From: Roseobacter sinensis
Lineage (GTDB): Bacteria > Pseudomonadota > Alphaproteobacteria > Rhodobacterales > Rhodobacteraceae
Assembly: GCF_025755255.1 (NCBI RefSeq)
Contig: NZ_JALIEB010000009.1
Location: forward strand, 62,001-126,000
Direction of reading: 5' to 3'
Length of the DNA stretch: 64,000 bases
Of this stretch, positions 16,241-25,100 are shown piece by piece. The stretch's first letter is position 1. Every line of letters begins with the position of its first letter. A program made the position numbers and the translations under genes. The notes under the pieces are model-generated. The model was not told the DNA's origin and did no database searches. It saw only the letters and a program-made list of their open reading frames with translations.

Positions 16241-16269
16241 AAGGCCCTGCCACCCGGCGGGGCCTTTTT
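16241..16269 (+). terminator. Rho-independent terminator after sodB
   Basis: AAGGCCCTGCC (16241-16251) pairs with GGCGGGGCCTT (16256-16266), one G-T pair, 4-nt loop, followed by TTT. It lies 21 bp after the sodB stop. Confidence 0.85.
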
Positions 16270-16322
16270 GCTTGTGGGCGCGGGGGTTTGGGCGCAGAAC
16301 CCTTCCAGGAAGGAGACCACGG

Positions 16323-17243
16323 ATGCAGAGCGAAGCGGCCAGGGGCGTTGGTGCGATGGTGGCGGCCTGCTGCATCTGGGGACTCTCACCGCTCTACTAC
16401 AAGCTGCTCGCCGAGGTACCGGCGGCCGAGGTGCTGTCTCATCGAATGATCTGGTCGCTGGTGTTCTTCGGCGCCGTGCTCGCCGTGCAGCGCCGTCTGC
16501 GCGAAGTGATCGGCGCAATGAACACCGGGTCTGCCCTCCTGCGGGTGGTGCTCGCCTCGCTGATGATCGGTGCGAACTGGGGGCTCTTCATCTGGTCGGT
16601 CCAAACTGGTCAGACAACGCAGACCTCGCTGGGCTACTACATCTACCCGCTTGTCGCGGTGGTGATCGGACGCATCGTCTTTGCCGAACGTCTGTCCCCC
16701 GTCCAGTGGCTGGCCGTGGCGCTCGCGACGCTGGCAGTCACGCTGCTGACGCTGGGGCTGGGGCTGCTGCCGTGGATCGCACTGACCCTGGCGGGAACCT
16801 TCAGCATCTACGGCTTGCTCAAGAAGCAGATGGCAGCGGGGCCGGTCGTCTCGGTGACCGCCGAGGTGCTGCTTCTGGTGCCCCTTGCGCTGATGATACT
16901 GTTGCAATCTCATCACAATGGCGGCACCGTGCTGGGTGGCGACTGGCGCATCTTTGCCCTGCTGGTGTTCTCCGGGCCGATGACGGCGCTGCCCTTGATC
17001 CTCTTCTCCTATGCCGCGCGGCGGTTGGCGATGACGACCGTGGGGCTGCTGCAGTACCTCAACCCGACATTGCAATTCGGCTGCGCCGTTTTCGTCTTCG
17101 CCGAGCCCTTTGGCCCGTGGCACGTTGCAGCATTTGCGCTGATCTGGACTGCGCTGGCGCTCTACTCCGGTGCAGCGCTCCGTCAGGACAGGGCCCGGCG
17201 CAGAGCCGCGCGCGCCGCCGCCGTGTCGGGGACTGCCGTATAG
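16323..17243 (+). CDS. rarD: EamA-family transporter RarD
   Basis: 306 residues and about ten transmembrane helices, a drug/metabolite transporter superfamily member. The N-terminus GVGAMVAACCIWGLSPLYYKLL, SHRMIWSLVF, WGLFIWSV and GYYIYPLVAVVIG are RarD hallmarks; YAARRLAMTTVGLLQYLNPTLQF is the second EamA repeat. Physiological substrate is not established for RarD; the name comes from chloramphenicol sensitivity. AGGAGA precedes the ATG at 16323. The 3' end overlaps the convergent LOG gene by 61 bp. Confidence 0.9.
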   Translation: MQSEAARGVGAMVAACCIWGLSPLYYKLLAEVPAAEVLSHRMIWSLVFFGAVLAVQRRLREVIGAMNTGSALLRVVLASLMIGANWGLFIWSVQTGQTTQTSLGYYIYPLVAVVIGRIVFAERLSPVQWLAVALATLAVTLLTLGLGLLPWIALTLAGTFSIYGLLKKQMAAGPVVSVTAEVLLLVPLALMILLQSHHNGGTVLGGDWRIFALLVFSGPMTALPLILFSYAARRLAMTTVGLLQYLNPTLQFGCAVFVFAEPFGPWHVAAFALIWTALALYSGAALRQDRARRRAARAAAVSGTAV

Positions 17244-17734
17244 AAGTCGTGCAGACTCGCCGCGGCAAAGCCCTGATCGGTCACATGGTGCAGAAGCTGC
17301 ATTAAGGGATCCCAGTAGCCATTTGTATTCACGAGAAAAACAGGCTTCTCATGCAGTCCGAGTTGGCGCCAGGTCAGCACCTCGAAGAGCTCGTCGAGCG
17401 AACCCGCGCCACCCGGGAGGACCACCACCGCATCGCAGTTCATGAACATGACCTTCTTGCGCTCGTGCATGGTTTCGGTGACCACGTAGGAGGTCAGATC
17501 GGTCTTTCCGACCTCCCATGCAACCAGATGGTTCGGGATCACGCCGAAGGTTTCGCCGCCGGCCGCCTGCGCCGACCGGGCAACCGCGCCCATCAGCCCA
17601 ACATCCCCGGCCCCATAGACGAGACGCCACCCTTCCTCGGCGAGCGCGGCGCCCAGAGCTTCCGCTTCGGCGAGATAGGCGGGGTCGGCGCCTGTACGCG
17701 AGCCGCAGTAAACGCAAATGGATTTCGGGCGCAT
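17183..17734 (-). CDS. LOG family protein (nucleoside 5'-monophosphate phosphoribohydrolase)
   Basis: 183 residues. SICVYCGSRTGADPAY at the N-terminus, VYGAGDVGLMGAVA, and the catalytic/substrate motif MHERKK plus PGGAGSLDELFE (usual form PGGxGTxxE) define the LOG/TIGR00730 family, which releases the base from nucleoside monophosphates such as cytokinin nucleotides. The T-to-S change in PGGAGS is conservative. Bacterial members may act in nucleotide turnover rather than cytokinin signalling. The last 20 codons overlap the end of rarD on the other strand. Confidence 0.9.
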   Translation of the reverse strand: MRPKSICVYCGSRTGADPAYLAEAEALGAALAEEGWRLVYGAGDVGLMGAVARSAQAAGGETFGVIPNHLVAWEVGKTDLTSYVVTETMHERKKVMFMNCDAVVVLPGGAGSLDELFEVLTWRQLGLHEKPVFLVNTNGYWDPLMQLLHHVTDQGFAAASLHDFYTAVPDTAAARAALRRALS

Positions 17735-17869
17735 CGCTGGGTCCTTGCCTTTGAAATGAATAGCAAAAGAGAGGTCATGTGTTTTGACCGGTGATAGAGC
17801 AGTTGATATGTAGGCTCAACGCCCGTTCCGCTGTGCGGAGCGGTCAATGGTGTGCAAGAAGAGAAGATC

Positions 17870-19207
17870 ATGAGCGACGCGCGCGCTGACACCAAACCGG
17901 GGGGAACCGGGCTCTGGCTGGCCGGGGCCGTGGTGATCGGTGTCATTGGCGCAGGCGTCTACATCATGTTCGACCGCGACGAGGCCGCAGGCCCGGACGA
18001 CCTGGCCGCCCTTGAGGAACCGTCCTCCGACAGCGCCACGCCGGAGGCTGACGCGCCCGTGCAGCAGGAGGCCTCTGCGGCGGAGGCTGAGCGTGAGGAG
18101 GCGACCCCCGCAGCCCCCCCGGAGCCTGCGCCGCAGACCCCGCCCACGGTCGACGAAGTCCGGCTTGAAGCCGACGGGCTGACAGTGATTGCCGGCCGCG
18201 CCGAGCCGGGCGCGCAGGTCTCGGTGCGCGTGGACGGCGAGGAGGTGGCCACGGCCGTGGCGGACGCCCGCGGTGCCTTCGCCGCCGTCGGCGTGGTCGC
18301 GCCCAGCGATGCGGTGCGGGTGCTCACGCTCGAAGCGCAGGGCGCAGACGGGGCTGTCGCGTCGGAGGAAGATGTCATCCTTGCACCCTTGGCACCACAG
18401 GTCGCCGACGCTGCGCCTGTCCAGGGCGACACGGCACCCGACGCGGATGCCCCGAAGCGAGCGACCCAAGAGGCTGTCGAAACCGCCGAGCCGTCGCCCG
18501 CGGGTGACGAGCGGGAGGTGGCGGCGCTGGCGCCTGCCGCATCTGGGGCCGGGCCATCCGCCGCGCCGGTGCCGGATGCGGAGGCGCTGGATCCGACTGC
18601 GGGCCAGGCCGCCGCGCTGGCCGATCCGCCCGTGACCACCACGGCAGAGGCTGCCACCTCTGCACCCGATCCCGGATCGGTCGCGGTGTTGAAATCGACC
18701 GAAGAGGGTGTCGAACTGCTGCAACCCGCGCCCGAGGCGATGACCGCGGTTGCCATCGACACGATCAGTTATTCCGACGCCGGGGAGGTACAACTCTCGG
18801 GCCGCGCGGTCGCTGGCACCTCGGAAGTGCGCGTCTATCTCAACAACAGCTTCGCGACCTCGCTGCCCGTGGACAGTGACGGGGGCTGGCGGGGCGATCT
18901 GCCTCAGGTCGACGCCGGCATCTATCAGTTGCGTGTCGATGAGGTGAACGCTGCAGGCGTTGTGACCAGCCGGATCGAAACGCCGTTCAAACGCGAAGCC
19001 CCCGCCGCGCTGGCCGAGGCAGATACAGAGCGCGCGGGCCCGGTGCGTGCGATCACCGTGCAGACCGGCGACACCCTTTGGGCCATTGCCCGGGACCGAT
19101 ACGGCGAAGGGGTGCTCTACGTGAAGGTCTTCGAAGCCAACCGAACCGCCATCCGCGACCCGGACCTGATCTATCCGGGGCAGGTCTTCGACCTGCCGGT
19201 GGAGTGA
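17870..19207 (+). CDS. LysM-domain envelope protein with Ig-like repeats
   Basis: 445 residues. One N-terminal transmembrane helix (residues 15-35, LWLAGAVVIGVIGAGVYIMF) anchors a long alanine- and acid-rich periplasmic part. Two beta-sandwich-like segments are visible: VDEVRLEADGLTVIAGRAEPGAQVSV, and later ISYSDAGEVQLSGRAVAGTSEVRVYL. The last 50 residues form a LysM domain (VQTGDTLWAIARDRYGEG, DPDLIYPGQVFDLP) that binds peptidoglycan. It is likely a cell-wall-attached scaffold. The ATG at 17870 is preferred over a GTG 18 bp upstream; neither has a strong ribosome site. Confidence 0.85.
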   Translation: MSDARADTKPGGTGLWLAGAVVIGVIGAGVYIMFDRDEAAGPDDLAALEEPSSDSATPEADAPVQQEASAAEAEREEATPAAPPEPAPQTPPTVDEVRLEADGLTVIAGRAEPGAQVSVRVDGEEVATAVADARGAFAAVGVVAPSDAVRVLTLEAQGADGAVASEEDVILAPLAPQVADAAPVQGDTAPDADAPKRATQEAVETAEPSPAGDEREVAALAPAASGAGPSAAPVPDAEALDPTAGQAAALADPPVTTTAEAATSAPDPGSVAVLKSTEEGVELLQPAPEAMTAVAIDTISYSDAGEVQLSGRAVAGTSEVRVYLNNSFATSLPVDSDGGWRGDLPQVDAGIYQLRVDEVNAAGVVTSRIETPFKREAPAALAEADTERAGPVRAITVQTGDTLWAIARDRYGEGVLYVKVFEANRTAIRDPDLIYPGQVFDLPVE

Positions 19208-19208
19208 G

Positions 19209-19255
19209 CCGCAGCATCGCAATTCGTCGCGCGCGACTGGCCAAAGGGGCTGCGG
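19209..19255. repeat. Nested inverted repeats between the LysM and ABC exporter genes
   Basis: Outer arms CCGCAGC (19209-19215) and GCTGCGG (19249-19255) enclose a perfect 12-bp palindrome GTCGCGCGCGAC (19226-19237). There is no T-run, so it is not a classical terminator; it may be an mRNA 3' structure or a protein site. Confidence 0.35.
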
Positions 19256-19293
19256 TGCCTTAGGTAAACCCCTGAACGCACGCGGGATCCTTC

Positions 19294-21135
19294 ATGCCAG
19301 CTGACACCACGACCACCTCGGAGGCGGAGGCCGCGGGGGCCACTCCGAAAACCGAAGCCGAAGAGCGTCAGTCCGGGCTGCGCACGATCCGCAAGGTTGC
19401 GCCCTACCTTTGGCCCGCGGATCCGGCCTGGGTGCGGCGGCGCGTGCTGGGCGCGATGGCATTCCTGCTGCTGTCCAAGCTGATCTCGGTGGCAACGCCC
19501 TTCTTCTACAAGGGTGCAGTGGATGCGCTCGCGGAAGAGGGCGTGCCGATGCTTGCGCTCGGGGCGGTGGGGCTGACCGTCGCCTATGGCGTGGCTCGGC
19601 TGATGACCGTGGGCTTTCAGCAGCTGCGCGATGCGGTCTTCGCGCGTGTCGGTCAGCGGGCCTTGCGGATGCTGGCGCTGGAGACTTTCAATCATATCCA
19701 CCGCCTCTCGATGCGCTATCACATCACGCGCAAGACCGGCGGCCTCAGCCGGATCATCGAGCGCGGGGTCAAGGGCGTCGATTTCCTGCTGCGCTTCCTG
19801 CTGTTCTCGATTGGCCCGCTGATGCTGGAATTGCTGCTGGTGGGCATCATCCTCGCGGTGGTCTTCGATGTCTGGTACCTGGTCGTTGTCGCCGTGACCA
19901 TCGGTCTGTATGTCTGGTTCACCTTCGCGGTGACCGAATGGCGTGTGAAGTTGCGGCGCGAGATGAACGATCAGGACACCGATGCCAACCAGAAAGCCAT
20001 CGACAGCCTGCTGAACTTCGAGACGGTCAAGTATTTCGGCGCGGAAGCGCGCGAGGCCCGGCGCTATGATGCGGCGATGGCGAAATACGAGGTCGCGGCG
20101 ATCAAGACCAATTACAGCCTCGCCTTTCTAAACTTCGGCCAGTCGCTGCTGATCACCGCAGGGTTGGTGGGTGTGATGGTGATGGCCGCGATCGGTGTGC
20201 AGAACGGCACGCTGACGGTGGGCGATTTCGTGATGGTCAACGCCTACATGATCCAGATCACCATTCCGCTGAACTTCCTTGGCACGGTCTACCGCGAGAT
20301 CCGTCAGGCGCTGGTGGACATGGGTGAGATGTTCGACCTCTTGGAACAACCGGCCGAGGTCACCGATGCGCCGGAGGCGCGGGCGCTGGAGGTGCGCGGC
20401 GGGCGCATCGAGCTCGACGACGTGCGGTTCGGCTATGACAGTGATCGCATGATCCTGAAGGGCGTGACCGTGACGGCGGAACCCGGAGAGATGGTGGCCA
20501 TCGTCGGCTCCACCGGGTCGGGCAAGTCGACCATCGGGCGGCTGCTCTTCCGGTTCTACGATGTGAACGCGGGCGCGCTGCGGATCGACGGGCAGGATGT
20601 GCGCGACGTCACGCAGGAGAGCCTGCATGCAGCCATTGGCGTGGTGCCGCAGGACACGGTGCTTTTCAACGACACGATCCGCTACAACATCGGCTATGGC
20701 CGCGATGGGGCGACGCAGGCCGAGATCGAAGCAGCGGCGCAGGCGGCGCAGATCCACGACTTCATCATGGGGCTGCCGGACGGCTATGACACGACGGTGG
20801 GCGAGCGCGGGCTGAAGCTCTCCGGTGGCGAGAAGCAGCGGGTGGGCATTGCGCGGACCCTGCTGAAGGACCCGCCGATCCTGCTGCTCGACGAGGCGAC
20901 CTCGGCGCTCGACTCCGAGACCGAACAGGAGATCAAGGAAGCGCTGATGCAGGCGGGGCGTGGGCGCACCGTGCTGACCATCGCGCATCGGCTCTCGACG
21001 ATTGCCGAGGCCGACCGGATCATCGTGCTCGAACAAGGCGAGATCGTCGAGCAGGGCCGGCATGAGGATCTGCTGGCCAAGGCGGGCCGCTATGCGCAGC
21101 TCTGGACCCGGCAACAGTCGGATGAGGCGGCCTGA
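19294..21135 (+). CDS. ABC exporter of the Atm1/ABCB7 family
   Basis: 613 residues, a half-transporter with fused membrane and ATPase domains. Residues 40-340 carry six transmembrane helices, with the Atm1-typical NFETVKYFGAE segment. The nucleotide-binding domain shows Walker A GSTGSGKS (about 405), signature LSGGEKQR (about 509), Walker B ILLLDEATSALD (about 530) and the H-loop IAHRLST. Bacterial Atm1 homologues export glutathione conjugates or glutathione-metal complexes and protect against heavy metals. It is a single gene, 86 bp after the LysM gene. Confidence 0.92.
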   Translation: MPADTTTTSEAEAAGATPKTEAEERQSGLRTIRKVAPYLWPADPAWVRRRVLGAMAFLLLSKLISVATPFFYKGAVDALAEEGVPMLALGAVGLTVAYGVARLMTVGFQQLRDAVFARVGQRALRMLALETFNHIHRLSMRYHITRKTGGLSRIIERGVKGVDFLLRFLLFSIGPLMLELLLVGIILAVVFDVWYLVVVAVTIGLYVWFTFAVTEWRVKLRREMNDQDTDANQKAIDSLLNFETVKYFGAEAREARRYDAAMAKYEVAAIKTNYSLAFLNFGQSLLITAGLVGVMVMAAIGVQNGTLTVGDFVMVNAYMIQITIPLNFLGTVYREIRQALVDMGEMFDLLEQPAEVTDAPEARALEVRGGRIELDDVRFGYDSDRMILKGVTVTAEPGEMVAIVGSTGSGKSTIGRLLFRFYDVNAGALRIDGQDVRDVTQESLHAAIGVVPQDTVLFNDTIRYNIGYGRDGATQAEIEAAAQAAQIHDFIMGLPDGYDTTVGERGLKLSGGEKQRVGIARTLLKDPPILLLDEATSALDSETEQEIKEALMQAGRGRTVLTIAHRLSTIAEADRIIVLEQGEIVEQGRHEDLLAKAGRYAQLWTRQQSDEAA

Positions 21136-21228
21136 TGGCGTTCGGCGCGCAAGGTCCTTCTTGCGTCTCGACGTCTGATCCGCAGGCAAGAGCCCGCGGA
21201 CCACACTTCAGTTGTGGATCGATCGGTA

Positions 21229-21519
21229 TCAGCGCCGGGGCCGGAAGATGAACTCGTCATACTCCTCGATCAGCCCGCGCGCAGCACGCTCGCAATCCTG
21301 GGGGCTGTCGGGGATGCAGGTCCGGGAGAGCCCGCGATACACAACGCTGGTCTGCTCGTAGTTGCCCTCGGGCCCTTCGATCAGGCGGGTGCGGATCTCA
21401 TAGCGTTCACCGGCGAAGAAGCCGTCCTGCAGGGTCGCGGGTGTGCGGGTCTCCGTGGCGACGGAAGCGCAGGCCGTCAAGGCAAGCAGCGCGATGGGCG
21501 CGATGGTTTTCAAGGTCAT
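21229..21519 (-). CDS. Small lipoprotein, unknown function
   Basis: 96 residues. The signal sequence ends in the lipobox LTAC with Cys17 as the lipidated residue. The mature protein has two further cysteines (TCIPDSPQDC), possibly a disulfide, and ends in arginines. No family recognised. It converges on the ABC exporter and lies downstream of the DUF302 gene on the same strand. Confidence 0.65.
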   Translation of the reverse strand: MTLKTIAPIALLALTACASVATETRTPATLQDGFFAGERYEIRTRLIEGPEGNYEQTSVVYRGLSRTCIPDSPQDCERAARGLIEEYDEFIFRPRR

Positions 21520-21613
21520 TGTAAAATCCTTCGGTCAAATGATAGTCGGCTTGTCCTGAAGGGTCTACGCGCCAACCCGGGGGATAATTCCCCCGGGCCG
21601 GGTCACGTCCGCG

Positions 21614-22069
21614 TTACTCCGCGGCGGTGGCCGCGGTCGTCAGCTTGTCGAGCGCGCCGGTCATCATCTGAATGTATTGTGCATCCGCCGGCAGATCATG
21701 AGCAGCGGCAAAGCTTGCCGGGTCGTGATAGACCACATGTACGACGCCCTCGGCGTCTTCATAGGCCACGACGCGCAGCGGCAGGTCGAGCCCTGCGCTC
21801 TGTCCGTCCAGCATCGCTGGGGTGCCGAGCTTCGGATTGCCGAACATCAGCATCTGCGTGGGGCGCAGCTCCATCTCGACGTTGGCCGCACCTGCGGCGT
21901 GGTCGACCCGCGCAAACACGGTGGCGCCCGCGCCTTCGACGGCCGCTGCCAGCCGATCAATGGTTTCGGCAACGGAGTGGGGGCTGGTTTTGTGGATCAT
22001 GTCTGCGGCCCAGGCTGTAGATGCGGTTGCAAGGCCCAGCAGCCCTGCGAGAAAAGCGTGACGGATCAT
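21614..22069 (-). CDS. Exported DUF302-domain protein
   Basis: 151 residues. Signal peptide (RHAFLAGLLGLATASTAWAAD) followed by a DUF302 domain: SVAETIDRLAAAVEGAGATVFARVDHAAGA, MLMFGNPKLGTPAMLDGQSAGLDLPLRVVAYED and VVYHDP are the classic segments. DUF302 proteins are small alpha/beta domains of unclear function. AAGGAA five bases before the ATG at 22069 decides the start against an upstream in-frame ATG. It lies 81 bp behind the RND permease on the same strand. Confidence 0.88.
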   Translation of the reverse strand: MIRHAFLAGLLGLATASTAWAADMIHKTSPHSVAETIDRLAAAVEGAGATVFARVDHAAGAANVEMELRPTQMLMFGNPKLGTPAMLDGQSAGLDLPLRVVAYEDAEGVVHVVYHDPASFAAAHDLPADAQYIQMMTGALDKLTTAATAAE

Positions 22070-22145
22070 CGGTCTTCCTTGGAATAGTGTACCATCGCGC
22101 AACCCTAGCATGGATTGCGGCGATGTCCTGTCACGCCCGCGTGAG

Positions 22146-22163
22146 AGCCGCTATTCAGCGGCT
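22146..22163. other. Perfect hairpin over the RND permease stop codon
   Basis: AGCCGCT (22146-22152), 4-nt loop, AGCGGCT (22157-22163), overlapping the TAG of the minus-strand permease gene. No T-run follows on either strand, so it is more likely an mRNA 3'-stabilising structure than an intrinsic terminator. Confidence 0.4.
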
Positions 22164-25100
22164 TTCAGCGGAGCGGCCTGCTCGGGCGTCGTGGAGGCCA
22201 GCGCCGCATCGTCCCAGAGGATCTCGCCCGACACCACGCGATACGCGTCTTTCTGGAGCGCCCAGTCCCGCGCGGCTCGGCTTGCGCGGCCCATGGACAT
22301 CTTGGCCAGAAGCGTCGCGAACCACTGCACATAGGTGGTGGCCCAGACCCGGATCGCGAGCATCGAGGGTGTCACCACCAGCGTCAGCACCGTGGCGATC
22401 CCCAGCCCGAAGACCACGGCCGTCGCCAGCTGTTTCCACCAGAGCGCGGTGGGGCTGTTGAAGGTGTAGCCGCCGTCGGCAAAGTTCAGGCTCAGCCCGA
22501 TCATCATCGGTGCAAGGCCCGCCATGGTGGTGATCGTGGTCAGCAGCACCGGTCGGATCCGAGCCTGCGCTGTCCGGATGATGGCCTCGATCCGTGGCAT
22601 GTACTGGCTGTATTCCTGGTAGGTGTCGATCAGGATGATGTTGTTGTTCACAACAATCCCTGCGAGCGCCACGATGCCGGTGCCTGTCATGATAATCGAG
22701 AAGGTCTGATCCATCACCAGCATCCCGATCAGCACCCCCGTGGTCGAGAGCACGACGGCCAGCAGCACCAGCACGGCGTTGTAGAAGCTGTTGAACTGCG
22801 CCAGCAGGATGATGAACATCAGCCCCAGCGCTGCGGCAAAGGCCGAGGAGAGGAAGGCCTGGCTCTCTGCCTGCTCTTCCTGATCGCCGGTCCACTCGAA
22901 GCTGATGCCGGCGGGCAACGGATCGGTCTCGAGCCACGTGCTCAAGACCCCGATGCGCTCGTTGGCGTTGATCGGGACGAGACGGAGGCTGCCGGCGTCG
23001 ATCCCGGCCTGCAGGTCGCGATCCGCATCGGCCAAGCGGTTGGTGATCTTGTAGGCCGTCTGATCCGTTCCGGTCAGATCCGCATCCGCCGCGGCGGGGC
23101 GCAATACGGCGAGGGTCTCTTCAACCTCGACGCCGTCCTCGCGGCGCGTCTCCACCAGCTTCATCAGCCCTGCGCCCACGTCGGCCTTCACGTCGAAATA
23201 GCGCTTCTGCTCGATGCGGTTGATCTCGGCCAGCTTCGGCACCGGCGTGCGGGTGATGAAATTCGAGAGCGGCACGAGCCCGTCGTCGGTGCGGACCTTG
23301 AGCGTGTCGAGCGTCGACAGGACGCGATAGTCCTCGGGCAGGCGCACGCGGATGTCGATTTCCTCGTCCGAGCTGTCCACGCGCATGGTGTCAAGCATCA
23401 GCCCCCGCGTGACCAACTGCACCATGGCGCCGACAGCGGCCACATCGGCGCCATAGCGCCCGGCCTTCTCCACATCGACGTCGATCTGCCAATCAATGCC
23501 GGGCAGGGGGCGCGAATCCTCGATCAGCGTAAGCCCCGGCGTGCGTTCGAACTCGGCCCGCGCAATAGCGGCCGCCTCGGTCAGTGTTTCGAAGTCATCG
23601 CCCTTCAGGCGCAGATGCACCGGCTTGCCGGAGGCCGGCCCATCCGCCACTTCGAGCACTTCGGTCTTGATGCCCGGCAGCGTCGCAAGCTGCTCTGTCA
23701 GTTCGGCGATGACGATATTGCCGTCAAGGTCCAGCCGGCCCGCGCGGTCTTCCCACGGGATCGTCTCGAACTGAACCTGACCGATCAGATCCTTGGGCCG
23801 CGCGCCGCCCGAGGTATCGGTGTTCAGCCCGCCCTGTCCGGCAAAGGAGAACGCGTTGGCGATACCGGGATGCGCCAGCACGATCTCCTCGGCCTGACGG
23901 ACCAGCGCGTCCTTCTCATCGAGCGAGAGGTTGCCGCGGGCAAGAACGTAGACAACACCCTGTTCGGGCTCCGATTCGACGAAGAACTCCACGCCGCGAC
24001 TGTTGTTGGTGAAATACATCAGCACGCTGCCAACGAAGATGAACACGGCGCCTGCGATGACGAGCGGCATGATCGGGTTGCCGGCAATTCCGGCGATGAC
24101 GTGTCCGAAACCCGACCGCCGATAGCCCGCGCGGATCTCCCGCGGCTCGGCACGCACAAGGCGGTCTGCCACCCCGCGGCCAAAGCGTCCCATCCGGGTC
24201 AGGAACGCAAAGAGCGACACGAGCAAGAGCAGAAAGCCTCCCAGTGCAACGAACAGGCAGGCCGTGGCTGCAAGCAGCAGCAGGAAGACCACGAAGAGCG
24301 TGGGGATCACCGAGGAGACGATTTGCAGGCTGTCCATCTGGGCGAACCGGCCTTCGACGATGCCAAAGATCGGCCCCATCGCGCTCGATACCGCAATCAT
24401 CACCAGCGCCACCGGGAAGAGCGCGAGGTGCAGATAGAGCTTCAGTTCGGCGATGGCGGTCATGTAGTCGGCCATCCAGCGCTCCAGCCGTCCGGTGACG
24501 CCGCCCATCACAGGCAGGTAGATCAGCGCCACGACCAGCGAGGCCGAGAGCACGAAGATCAGCGTGACCGGCAGCATGCCCATGAATTCGCCCGGCACAC
24601 CGGGCCAGAACAGCATGGGCAGGAAGGCGCAGAGCGTCGTGGCCGTCGACGAGATGATCGGCCAGAACATGCGCTTGGCGGCTTCCACGTAAGCGCGCAT
24701 CGGGCCTTCGCCCTCCTGCTGACGCTTGTCCGCGTATTCGACCACCACAATGGCACCGTCCACCAGCATCCCCACCGCGAGGATGAGCCCGAACATGACG
24801 ATGTTGGAAATCGAGATGCCCATGATCGCCAGGAAGGCAAAGCAGAGCAGGAAGGACGTGGGGATCGCAAAACCCACCAGGAGGGCCGCCCGGATGCCAA
24901 GTGCGGCCAGCACGACGATCATCACCAGCGCGATGGCGGTGAAGACAGATCCCTGCAGCTGCTGCACCATGCCATTGACGATGCGCGACTGGTCGTTCGA
25001 GGTGCCGACCTCGACGGCCGCCTGCAACCCTTCCGGCCACTCGGCCTTCTTCTCGGTCACGATCTGCTTCACCAGATCGGCTGTGTCGATCAGGTTGAAG

